A stretch of DNA of 64,000 bases from Paenibacillaceae bacterium (GTDB lineage: Bacteria; Bacillota; Bacilli; Paenibacillales; Paenibacillaceae). Position numbers and translations under genes: made by a program. The stretch lies in assembly GCA_900766135.1 (NCBI GenBank), contig CAAFUF010000008.1, forward strand, positions 1 through 64,000, written 5' to 3'. Of the stretch, positions 33,979 to 42,025 are shown one piece after another. Numbering within the stretch: the first letter of the stretch is position 1; the number at the start of each line of letters is the position of its first letter. A model generated the notes under the pieces. The model searched no databases and was not told where the DNA came from. It saw nothing but the letters and a program-made list of their open reading frames with translations.

Positions 33979-34566
33979 TTATTCCTTGTTGAACCAGCGT
34001 AAAAGACGCAAAACGCGCTCCCGCCACACAGCCGCCCAGCGCCGGATCTTGTCCCATCCTTGCGGAATCCGAAGCCCCGTCCATATAGGCCTAAATGCCC
34101 ACGCAAGCAGCTTCCAGATTGGCAATAAGGTCACCCGGCCCAGGAACAGCAGCACGATCCAAACGAATCCGAGCAGGACGCGGACCATTTTGACCAGCCA
34201 TTGTAACGGAGCGATGATGAAAATCTCGATCATTCGTACGATAAAACGATAAATGGAGTTAACTATCCTCATTAACATTAACACAAAACGCTCCGTGATA
34301 ACACTGAGGAACAAAAAATAAATCCAAATGCCTAGAAATAGGCCTAGAAAAACATAGAACCTTAGTTCCCCGTGGTTGCTGTGGTACAACGTGCGGAATA
34401 CGAACAAGGCGGCAGCCAACCAGTAGAGCAAGTCGAGGGCGTGAACGCTCCAGCGGGGAAACCGGAGTTGTCCCGAGACGACGCGATAACTGTCAAAGGC
34501 GATGCCCATGATCCCCCCGGATGCCAGCATCCAGAGCAGGGTCGCCCACTGCGTCTCCAAATTCAT
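33979..34566 (-). CDS. yabQ: Spore cortex biosynthesis protein YabQ
   Basis: A 195-aa membrane protein needed for spore cortex formation and made in the mother cell in B. subtilis. Four hydrophobic segments lie in the first 110 residues (LLWMLASGGIMGIAFDSY; LDLLYWLAAALFVFRTLY; FYVFLGLFLGIWIYFLFL). The C-terminal part is basic and Trp-rich. It overlaps yabP by four bases (ATGA). Confidence 0.93.
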   Translation of the reverse strand: MNLETQWATLLWMLASGGIMGIAFDSYRVVSGQLRFPRWSVHALDLLYWLAAALFVFRTLYHSNHGELRFYVFLGLFLGIWIYFLFLSVITERFVLMLMRIVNSIYRFIVRMIEIFIIAPLQWLVKMVRVLLGFVWIVLLFLGRVTLLPIWKLLAWAFRPIWTGLRIPQGWDKIRRWAAVWRERVLRLLRWFNKE

Positions 34567-34844
34567 CGGAACAGCTTGCCGAGCAGGCCCTTACCGGACG
34601 AATTGGAACCCGGATCCAAATACGACAGCGAGTTCACCGTACCCTCGATGCTGACCAGTCCCTGCTCCAGGTTCAGGTTTTTGATATGTAAATTCTGCCC
34701 TCGTATCGTCAGATGTCCAAGCTCGGTTTGAAGCAGGAACTCCTCGCTGTCGAAGCTTTCCACGTTGAGGACCCCCGAAATATCCAGCAGCTTGCGATTC
34801 AGCAGATGCAACTCCTGATGCTTAGCTTTATTGGGTTCGACCAT
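34563..34844 (-). CDS. yabP: Sporulation protein YabP
   Basis: A 93-aa soluble sporulation protein, first gene of yabP-yabQ-divIC. The core ISGVLNVESFDSEEFLLQTE and GHLTIRGQNLHIKNLNLEQG is diagnostic. AAGGAGGGG precedes the ATG. In B. subtilis yabP follows rqcP (yabO) directly; here the hydrogenase island intervenes, and a sigma-E promoter is expected in 34845-35000 but I could not identify one. Confidence 0.95.
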   Translation of the reverse strand: MVEPNKAKHQELHLLNRKLLDISGVLNVESFDSEEFLLQTELGHLTIRGQNLHIKNLNLEQGLVSIEGTVNSLSYLDPGSNSSGKGLLGKLFR

Positions 34845-34942
34845 GGCATGTACCCCTCCTTCTTATCCCTAGCTTATGGACGAAAAATCGGCTTTAGAAC
34901 AAGTTCCTTCCGGCCCATAACGTGATCTTCTTTACTGCCTTG

Positions 34943-34956
34943 GGAAACCGCTTTCA
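34943..34956 (+). promoter_or_regulatory. Weak cre-like site upstream of aspA
   Basis: GGAAACCGCTTTCA keeps the GAAA..CG..TTTC core of CcpA sites but mismatches the consensus at two positions. It lies 50 bp upstream of the aspA start. Confidence 0.2.
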
Positions 34957-35006
34957 ACTACGATGAAAAGGAAGAGATTGACATTCGTTATTGGAGGCGA
35001 AGCAGG

Positions 35007-36440
35007 ATGCGTCAGGAATTTCCGAACGGATCCGATCCAAGTCAAAAATATCGCCGGGAGACCGACGCGTTAGGGCCCATGGCCATCCCGGCAGAGGCAT
35101 ATTACGGCATTCATACGGTGCGGGCGATGGAGAACTTTCCGGTCAGCGGGCGTCCGGCCCACCCCCGGCTGATCGAAGCGATCGCCGTGGTCAAGAAAGC
35201 GGCGGCGCGGGTCAACGGCAAGCTGGGCCTGATCCCGACAGAAGTGGCGGGAGCGATTGAGGGGGCATGCGACGAGATCGCCGGCGGCGCGTTGGCGGAT
35301 CAGTTCGTCGTTGATGCCCTGCAGGGCGGTGCGGGGACGTCCACGCATATGAACGTCAACGAAGTGGTCGCCAATTTGGCGATCGAACGGCTGGGCGGGG
35401 CCAAAGGCGACTACCGGCTTGTCCATCCGCTGGACCACGTCAACCGCTGCCAATCGACCAACGACGTATACCCCACCGCACTGCGGATCGCGGCCATCCG
35501 GCTGCTCCGCCCGCTCAGCGAGGCTTACGCTTCCCTGCAGGAAGCGCTGCAGGAGAAGGAGCAGGAATTCGCGGACGTGCTGAAGCTGGGGCGCACGCAG
35601 CTGATGGACGCCCTGCCGATGATGGCCGGGCAGGGGTTCGGCGCATACGCCAAAGCGGTCGCCCGCGACCGGTGGCGGCTGTACAAGGCCGAGGAGCGGC
35701 TGCGCGAAATTCATCTCGGCGGCACGGCGATCGGCACCGGGTTGGACGCGCCCAAGGCCTACGTCTTCCAGGTGACCGACACACTGCAGGAGTTGACCGG
35801 GCTCGGCCTGGCGCGCAGCGAATTTCCGATGGACGGGACGCAGAACATGGACGTCTTCGTCGAGGTGTCCGGGCTGCTGAAAGCGGCAGCCGTGACCTTG
35901 TTCAAGATCGCCGGCGACCTGCGGCTGCTGGCGTCCGGCCCCGCCGGAGGCATCGGCGAATACGCGCTGCCCGCCGTCCAGGCCGGCTCGTCGATCATGC
36001 CGGGGAAGGTGAACCCGGTCATGGCGGAAATGGCCGGCCAGACGGCCATGCGGGTGATCGCGAACGACGCTGCGATCACCTGGGCCGCCGCCGGCGGCCA
36101 GCTCGAACTGAACGCGTTTGGCCCGCTGATCGCCGATTCCCTGCTGGAATCGTTGGAGATCCTGGGGCGGGCCGTCCCGCTGTTCGAGCAGCGCTGCATT
36201 CGCGGCATCGCCGTCAACGAGACGGTATGCCGCGAGCATCTGCGGCGCTCCACCGTGCTGGCCACCGCGCTGGTCCCGCATCTCGGCTACGAGGCGGCCG
36301 CCGAGATTGCCGGGATCGCCCGGCGCGAGGGGATGTCGGTGGAGCACGTCGCCGTGGAAGGCGGCTGGCTGACCGCCGAACGCGCCGCCGCCATCCTGAA
36401 TCCGCTGCAAGTCACGAAGCCGGGCATCCCCGGCGAATAA
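35007..36440 (+). CDS. aspA: Aspartate ammonia-lyase
   Basis: This enzyme of the aspartase/fumarase superfamily converts aspartate to fumarate and ammonia. It is 477 aa with the superfamily signature GSSIMPGKVNPV near residue 330, NRCQSTNDVYPTALRI near 147, and GGAGTSTHMNVNEV near 108, all pointing to aspartase rather than fumarase. It is 14 bp upstream of hydF on the same strand, with GGAGG before the ATG, and opens the only plus-strand operon in the window. Aspartase genes recur in hydrogenase maturation operons of anaerobic Bacillota, so a link to H-cluster assembly or to fumarate respiration is possible. Confidence 0.92.
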   Translation: MRQEFPNGSDPSQKYRRETDALGPMAIPAEAYYGIHTVRAMENFPVSGRPAHPRLIEAIAVVKKAAARVNGKLGLIPTEVAGAIEGACDEIAGGALADQFVVDALQGGAGTSTHMNVNEVVANLAIERLGGAKGDYRLVHPLDHVNRCQSTNDVYPTALRIAAIRLLRPLSEAYASLQEALQEKEQEFADVLKLGRTQLMDALPMMAGQGFGAYAKAVARDRWRLYKAEERLREIHLGGTAIGTGLDAPKAYVFQVTDTLQELTGLGLARSEFPMDGTQNMDVFVEVSGLLKAAAVTLFKIAGDLRLLASGPAGGIGEYALPAVQAGSSIMPGKVNPVMAEMAGQTAMRVIANDAAITWAAAGGQLELNAFGPLIADSLLESLEILGRAVPLFEQRCIRGIAVNETVCREHLRRSTVLATALVPHLGYEAAAEIAGIARREGMSVEHVAVEGGWLTAERAAAILNPLQVTKPGIPGE

Positions 36441-36454
36441 AGGGGGAACGCGAG

Positions 36455-37711
36455 ATGAGCCTGAACGCGACGCCGCGCGGGGAGCGGACGCATATCGCCG
36501 TCTTCGGCCGGACGAATGTGGGGAAATCGAGCGTGGTCAACGCCTTGACCGGGCAGGAGACCGCCGTGGTCTCGCCGGTGCGGGGGACGACCACCGATCC
36601 GGTGTACAAAGCGATGGAGTTGCTGCCGCTGGGGCCGGTGGTGCTGATCGACACCGCGGGTCTGGACGACGAAGGGACGTTAGGCGAGCTGCGCAAGCAA
36701 AAAACGCGGGAGTTGATCCACCGCGCCGACCTCGCGTTGCTGGTGATCGACGCTTTGGCGGGGACCGACGACTTTTACCGAGAGCTGCTGGGCGAGCTGA
36801 GGCAGCGGAACATCCCGGTCGTGGGCGTGCTGAACAAGGTCGATACGCTTTGGGATACCGACGCGAGGGCGGCCGCGCTTGCCGATGCCAAGGCACAGCT
36901 GGGCCTGGAATGCGTGGCTTTCAGCGCTCTGGACGGCCGCGGCGTACCCGAGCTGAAGCGGGCGATCGTGTCGGCGCTTCCGCACGAGGAGGAGCGCTTC
37001 CGGCTCGTCGGCGACCTCGTGGCGCCGGGCGACCTCGTCGTGCTGGTCGTGCCGATCGACAAAGCCGCGCCCAAGGGCCGGCTGATCCTGCCCCAGCAGC
37101 AGACGATCCGCGACCTGCTCGAGAGCGATGCCATCGCCGTCGTGACGAAGGAGCACGAGCTCAGGGCGACGCTGGAACGGCTTGGAGCGAAACCGCGGCT
37201 CGTCATCACCGACTCGCAGGTCTTCCTCAAGGTAGCCGCCGATACGCCGAAGGACGTGCCGCTGACCTCGTTCTCCATCCTGTTCGCCCGTCATAAAGGC
37301 GAATTGAATGAGCTTGTCCGGGGCGCTCGGGCCGTGGAGAACCTGCGGGATGGCGATCGTGTTTTGATCGCAGAGGCCTGCACGCACCATCAGCAATCCG
37401 ATGACATCGGCTCCGTCAAAATCCCGCGCTGGTTGCGTCAGGCCACGGGCAAGCAGCTGCAGATCGAGCACGTCTCCGGCTACAGCTACCCGCCGGACCT
37501 GGCCCGCTACGCGCTGATCGTGCATTGCGGCGCCTGCATGCTGAACCGCCGCGCCATGCTGCACCGCCTCGGCGAAGCCCAAGCGGCCGGCGTCCCGATC
37601 GTCAACTACGGCGTGCTGATCGCTTACCTTCACGGCGTGTTCCCTCGCGCCATCGAGCTCTTCCCCGCCGCTGTGATGGCGTGGGAGGAAGCGGCCCGGG
37701 AGCCACGGTGA
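36455..37711 (+). CDS. hydF: [FeFe]-hydrogenase H-cluster maturation GTPase HydF
   Basis: HydF is the scaffold on which the 2Fe subcluster is completed before transfer to HydA. The 418-aa product has the GTPase motifs GRTNVGKSS (18-26), DTAG (66-69) and NKVD (127-130), a middle dimerisation domain, and the cluster-binding C-terminal motif C-x-H (C309, H311) with HCGAC (H357, C358, C361). All three cluster cysteines are intact. The ATG at 36455 follows AGGGGG. Composition looks very GC-rich, like aspA. It is cotranscribed with aspA and convergent with hydG. Confidence 0.95.
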   Translation: MSLNATPRGERTHIAVFGRTNVGKSSVVNALTGQETAVVSPVRGTTTDPVYKAMELLPLGPVVLIDTAGLDDEGTLGELRKQKTRELIHRADLALLVIDALAGTDDFYRELLGELRQRNIPVVGVLNKVDTLWDTDARAAALADAKAQLGLECVAFSALDGRGVPELKRAIVSALPHEEERFRLVGDLVAPGDLVVLVVPIDKAAPKGRLILPQQQTIRDLLESDAIAVVTKEHELRATLERLGAKPRLVITDSQVFLKVAADTPKDVPLTSFSILFARHKGELNELVRGARAVENLRDGDRVLIAEACTHHQQSDDIGSVKIPRWLRQATGKQLQIEHVSGYSYPPDLARYALIVHCGACMLNRRAMLHRLGEAQAAGVPIVNYGVLIAYLHGVFPRAIELFPAAVMAWEEAAREPR

Positions 37712-37750
37712 GGGAACTCGGGGAATGGGCTAGCGAGGGGACACGAAACT

Positions 37751-37935
37751 CTAACGCTTGCCAGCGGCGCTATTAGGCCCAAAACGGGGGCTTGCATTGT
37801 GTAACGCTTATGGGAGAGCTTATTTGCCTGTTTCGCCTCGGAAACAAGGCCATTCCTCACAAATAAGCTCGCTGACAAGCGTTAGAAACGAAACTCCCAT
37901 CGTTTGGCCCCAATAAGCATCCTGGCAAGCGTTAG
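37751..37935 (+). repeat. Family A four-box repeat, copy 2
   Basis: A 185-bp element with TAACGCTT boxes at 37752 and 37802 and inverted AAGCGTTA boxes at 37877 and 37927: exactly 50 bp within each pair. Outer ends are CTAACGCTTGCCAG and its complement. It differs from the copy at 38264 at about eight positions. Similarity continues about 40 bp past the right end (CCGCGAGTAAA). Confidence 0.9.
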
Positions 37936-38019
37936 CCGGATTCACGCCCGCGAGTAAAGTTAGTCCAAGGACAAGAGTAGTGGGAGTGGCAGACGTATAG
38001 GGGGAGTTAAGGGGAGTAG

Positions 38020-38172
38020 AAGTTGTAAAAGTTGTAGAAGTTGTAGACGTGGGAGAAGTGCAGAATCAGAAGTGCAGGAGTGGCAGGAGTGGCAGGAGTG
38101 GCAGAAGTGGCAAAAGTTGCGAGAGTAGCTAGGAATCACTGGAGTCACTGGAGTCACTGGAGTCACTGGAGT
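38020..38172 (+). repeat. 9-bp-period minisatellite
   Basis: Successive blocks of a 9-bp repeat: AAGTTGTAG-type units (38020-38048), AGGAGTGGC-type units (three exact plus two variants, 38076-38120) and CACTGGAGT (four exact units, 38137-38172). AACAGC and AGC repeats follow to about 38255. Confidence 0.85.
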
Positions 38173-38263
38173 AACATGTGCGGCAGTAGCAATAACAGCG
38201 ACAACAGCAATAACAGCGGGTAGTTAGGAGTAACATTGGCAGCAGCAGCAGCACGGATACTCT

Positions 38264-38448
38264 CTAACGCTTGCCAGCGGCGCTATTAGGCCCAAAACGG
38301 GGGCTTCCATTGTGTAACGCTTATGGGAGAGCTTATTTGCCTGTTTTACCTCGGAAACGAGGCCATTCCTCACAAATAAGCTCGCTGACAAGCGTTAGAA
38401 ACGAAACTCCCCTCGTTTGGTCCCAATAAGCGTTCTGGCAAGCGTTAG
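38264..38448 (+). repeat. Family A four-box repeat, copy 3
   Basis: The same 185-bp length and orientation as copy 2, with about 96% identity by eye. Box spacing is again 50 bp within each pair. Confidence 0.9.
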
Positions 38449-38650
38449 CCCCTGGTTCATGTCCGCGAGTAAACTAAGCTGGTCCACTAACGCCACTTGC
38501 CCGTCCAACACTGCCTTTGGGTTGGCGGCGGACGAGGGATCTCATCAATAATTAGGCACTCCCGTGCATCTAAGCATGTGGAACGTGCTTGGCATATGGA
38601 ACATAGTTGGCAAGTAGGCGGGATGACGGTTGGTCAACCTATCGACGCCA

Positions 38651-38692
38651 AAAAGCCTTCAACGCCGCTACCAAGGCGGATTGAAGGCTTTT
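38651..38692. terminator. Bidirectional terminator after hydG
   Basis: AAAAGCCTTCAA / TTGAAGGCTTTT with an inner CGCC/GGCG helix, flanked by A-rich and T-rich runs on both sides. It lies 28 bp past the hydG stop and can also stop plus-strand transcripts from hydF. Confidence 0.85.
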
Positions 38693-38719
38693 GTTTTGGG
38701 CATCTTACTGCGGCTCGAC

Positions 38720-40153
38720 CTAGAACCGCAAGTCCCGCTCGCCGTTCTGGATCCGCTGCAAGCGGTCGATGGTTACCTCGCGGGCGGACGCTTTGGGGAT
38801 GCGGCGGAGGTTGTTTTTGATCAGCGTCGCCCCCATTGCCCGGGCTTCGTCGTCACCGTAGTCCAGCAAATACTCCTGCAGGGTGAGCAGCGCGTTCGGA
38901 TGGCAGACATTGTGGATCTGGCCCGACTTGGCGAGACGCATAAAGCGGTCGCCCGTCCGGCCCTCGCGGTAACAGGCGGTACAATAGCTCGGAATATAGC
39001 CGTCCCGGCACAGCGACTTGATCATCTCCAGCGGCGAACGGTGATCGCCAACCTCGAACTGCGCGGTATCGGCATGACTCTGAGCTCCGCTATCTCCGTA
39101 CGCATCCATGTACCCGCCGACGCCGGTGCACGAACCCGCGCTGATCTGGGAGATGCCCAGCTTGATCACCTCGTCGCGGAATTCCGAGTCTTCGCGGGTG
39201 GACAGGATCATGCCCGCATATGGGACCGCCAACCGGAGCACGGCCACGATTTTCTTGAACTCGTGATCGTTCACGAGATACGGGAAGCTGTTCAGGTCCA
39301 CGCCGTCCGCCGCCCGCAGGCGCGGGACGGAAACCGTGTGCGGCCCGCAGCCGAACGTCGCTTCCAGATGCTCGGCATGCATCAGCATGGCGATCGTCTC
39401 GTATTTGTGATCATATAATCCGTACAATACCCCAACGCCGACGTCGTCGATGCCGGCCCGCATCGCCCGGTCCATCGCCGTCGTATGCCAGTCGTAGTCG
39501 CGTTTGGGTCCCTTCTGGTGCATGCGGCTATAGGTCGGACGGTGGTACGTCTCCTGGAACAGGATGTACGTACCGATCCCGACGTTCGCCAGCTTGCGGT
39601 AATCCTCCACCGTCGTCGCGGCGATGTTGACGTTAATGCGGCGGATGCTTCCGTTATCGACTTTCACGGAGTAGATGGTTTCGATACATTCGAGAATGTA
39701 ATCGATCGGGCAATGTTCCGGATCCTCCCCGGCCTCCAGCGCCAGCCGCTTGTGCCCCATTTGCTGCAGCACCTCGACCTCCTGGATCAGCTCCTCCCGG
39801 TTCAAACGCCGCCGAACCATGCTTTCGTTAGACTGCTTATAGCCGCAGTACTCGCAGTTGTTTACACAGAAGTTGCTGACGTACAAAGGGGCAAACAGCA
39901 CAATCCGATTCCCGTAAATTCGTTCCTTCACCTCGCGTGCCGCATGGTAAATCTCCTCCAGCAGCACATCGTCCTCCACGTTCAACAGGACGGCGGCTTC
40001 CGCCGCGGTAATGCCTTTGGCGGTCCGGGCACGCTCCAGAATAGCCAGCACCTTCTTGCGGTCGCGGGCCAGCTGCGACCCGTAAGCGAGCGCTGATACG
40101 ATGGTTTCATCCCGGATGAAATCCGCCGCCTCCCATTGATCTGACCTGCTCAT
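38720..40153 (-). CDS. hydG: [FeFe]-hydrogenase maturation radical SAM protein HydG
   Basis: HydG splits tyrosine into p-cresol, CO and cyanide and builds the Fe(CO)2CN unit of the H-cluster. From the ATG at 40153 (GGGAGGG upstream) it is 477 aa. The radical SAM cysteines are in SNFCVNNCEYC (C96, C100, C103) and the second, C-terminal cluster motif is CTACYREG followed by a third Cys in NVCHP (C-x2-C-x22-C). It is the last gene of the minus-strand hyd cluster, 117 bp after hydA. ThiH is excluded by the C-terminal cluster motif. Confidence 0.96.
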   Translation of the reverse strand: MSRSDQWEAADFIRDETIVSALAYGSQLARDRKKVLAILERARTAKGITAAEAAVLLNVEDDVLLEEIYHAAREVKERIYGNRIVLFAPLYVSNFCVNNCEYCGYKQSNESMVRRRLNREELIQEVEVLQQMGHKRLALEAGEDPEHCPIDYILECIETIYSVKVDNGSIRRINVNIAATTVEDYRKLANVGIGTYILFQETYHRPTYSRMHQKGPKRDYDWHTTAMDRAMRAGIDDVGVGVLYGLYDHKYETIAMLMHAEHLEATFGCGPHTVSVPRLRAADGVDLNSFPYLVNDHEFKKIVAVLRLAVPYAGMILSTREDSEFRDEVIKLGISQISAGSCTGVGGYMDAYGDSGAQSHADTAQFEVGDHRSPLEMIKSLCRDGYIPSYCTACYREGRTGDRFMRLAKSGQIHNVCHPNALLTLQEYLLDYGDDEARAMGATLIKNNLRRIPKASAREVTIDRLQRIQNGERDLRF

Positions 40154-40270
40154 CCCAATCCCTCCCTGTAAGATGCTTAGATCACTTCTTAAGCGCTTTC
40201 GAGACTGTTTGGACAACGCAACGCAACGCTCAACACGCAGCGCATAACGCATTCGCACAGCGACTAACAG

Positions 40271-42010
40271 CTAATAGCGGGAGCGCACCAAATAGTGCGT
40301 ATGCAAGTACATATGGCTCTTGTGGCTGTTGGGCTCCTCCAAAAACTCGCGATAAATCTGCTGGATATACGGATTCTTATGCGATTTGCGGATCGTAGAC
40401 GCTTCGTCCTCGTCGTAAATCGCCTTGGCCCGTTCCGCCTTCACGTCGAGCGTCTCCCGCAGGCTCGCTCCCACCATCGGCTGTCCGCCGCCGCAGATGC
40501 AGCCGCCCGGGCACGCCATGACCTCGATAAACTCGTATTGGCGCTGACCCGATTGAATCATCGACATCAACTTCCGGGCGTTGGCTAGCCCATGCACGAC
40601 GGCAGTACGAATCGTGCGGCCGTCCGGCAGCTCCACCACCGTCTCCTTAATGCCGTCCATCCCCCGCACGGAGGTATATTCCACCGTCTCTAGCTCCTCG
40701 CCGGCCACCAGCTCGAACACCGTTCGCAGCGCGGCCTCGGCCACCCCGCCGGTCGCCCCGAAGATCACGCCGGCCCCCGACGCTTCGCCAAATGGATTGT
40801 CGAACGTCTCCCCGCGCAAACCGGCGAAGTCAATCCCCGCTTCCTTGATCATCCGGGCGATCTCCCTTGTCGTCAGCACGTAATCGACGTCCTGCATCGA
40901 CTCGCTGGCAAGCTCCTCGCGCTGCCCTTCGAACTTCTTCGCCGTGCACGGCATGATCGACACGACGACGATGTTCCCCGGATCGATCCCCATCGTTTGG
41001 GCGAAGTAACTCTTAATCATCGCCCCTTCCATCTCGTGCGGCGACTTGCAGCTCGACAGATTATCCAGCATATCCGGGAAGTAATGCTCTACAAACTTCA
41101 CCCAACCCGGACAACAGGACGTCATCAGCGGCAGGTTCTTTCCGGTCGCCAAACGATGTACCAGCTCGGTCCCTTCCTCCATGATCGTTAAGTCGGCGGC
41201 AAAATCGGTGTCGAACACCTTGTTAAAGCCAAGCCGTCGCAGCGCGGCCACCATCTTGCCCGTCACGCGCGTGCCGACCGGCATCCCGAACTCTTCGCCC
41301 AAGGCAACGCGGACCGCCGGGGCGGTTTGGACAACGACGAATTTATGCGGATCGGCGATCGCCTGCCACACGTCGTTGATATTCTCCCGCTCTTGAAGCG
41401 CGCCGACCGGACAAGCCATGATGCATTGCCCGCAGTTGACGCAGACCGATTCGCCGATCGGGCGACCCAAAGCCGGGCCGATGACCGTGTCGAATCCCCG
41501 GTTCATGAACCCGATCGCCCCCACGGTTTGCACCTCTCCGCAAACGGCAACGCAGCGGCCGCACAGCAGGCATTTGGAGGTGTCGCGCACGATGGACGGC
41601 GACGAGAGGTCGACCGTCGACCGCGCTTTGCTCCCCGCATACCGCACGTCGCGCACGCCGATCTGATTCGCCACCTCCTGCAGCTCGCAGGTCCCGCTGC
41701 GCAGGCAGGAGGTGCATTCCCGGTTATGGTCCGACAGGATCAGCTCGACCGTCGTTTTGCGGGCTTTCCGCACCCGCGGCGAATTCGTCCGAATCCGCAT
41801 GCCGTCTTCGGCCACCAGCGTACAGGAAGCGATCAGGCGGGGGCCCGACTCCACCAGACAAACGCGGCAGCTGGACGGGTGGTTCATCCCCTGCAGATGG
41901 CAAAGGGTAGGAATGTGAATGCCTAATCCACGGGCCGCCTGAAGCACCGTCGTTCCCTTAGGCACCTCCGTTTCCATCTCATCAATCCATAGTTTCACGG
42001 TATCCAACAT
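40271..42010 (-). CDS. hydA: [FeFe]-hydrogenase catalytic subunit HydA (trimeric, A3-like)
   Basis: HydA makes or oxidises H2. The 579-aa protein has, in order, a [2Fe-2S] domain (C37, C48, C51, C63), the His-Cys3 cluster (H95, C99, C102, C108), two [4Fe-4S] clusters (C147-C157 and C190-C200) and the H-cluster domain. H-cluster motifs are TSCCPGW (297-303, with proton-relay C299), MPCTAKKFEGQR (353-364) and EVMACPGGC (to C504); all ligands C300, C355, C500 and C504 are present. Position 506 is Cys where Asn or Gly is common. Being next to NuoF- and NuoE-like subunits points to the electron-bifurcating HydABC type. Confidence 0.96.
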   Translation of the reverse strand: MLDTVKLWIDEMETEVPKGTTVLQAARGLGIHIPTLCHLQGMNHPSSCRVCLVESGPRLIASCTLVAEDGMRIRTNSPRVRKARKTTVELILSDHNRECTSCLRSGTCELQEVANQIGVRDVRYAGSKARSTVDLSSPSIVRDTSKCLLCGRCVAVCGEVQTVGAIGFMNRGFDTVIGPALGRPIGESVCVNCGQCIMACPVGALQERENINDVWQAIADPHKFVVVQTAPAVRVALGEEFGMPVGTRVTGKMVAALRRLGFNKVFDTDFAADLTIMEEGTELVHRLATGKNLPLMTSCCPGWVKFVEHYFPDMLDNLSSCKSPHEMEGAMIKSYFAQTMGIDPGNIVVVSIMPCTAKKFEGQREELASESMQDVDYVLTTREIARMIKEAGIDFAGLRGETFDNPFGEASGAGVIFGATGGVAEAALRTVFELVAGEELETVEYTSVRGMDGIKETVVELPDGRTIRTAVVHGLANARKLMSMIQSGQRQYEFIEVMACPGGCICGGGQPMVGASLRETLDVKAERAKAIYDEDEASTIRKSHKNPYIQQIYREFLEEPNSHKSHMYLHTHYLVRSRY

Positions 42011-42025
42011 AGAGTTCTCCCCCCT

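Larger units (their letters stand above)
37712..38719. other. hydF-hydG convergent intergenic region (no gene)
   Basis: About 1 kb that holds two direct copies of the 185-bp family A repeat (37751 and 38264), a 9-bp-period tandem repeat tract between them (38020-38172), and a bidirectional terminator (38651-38692). Short open frames here are made of the tandem repeats and are not convincing genes. Confidence 0.7.

Noticed and set aside
35070..36410. Long minus-strand open frame opposite aspA
   Set aside because: High-GC shadow of aspA; His/Arg/Gly-rich with no recognisable motif, while aspA carries full family signatures.
37960..38166. 68-codon frame with TPV, CHS and LQL repeats
   Set aside because: It is the translation of the 9-bp minisatellite; no ribosome site or homology.
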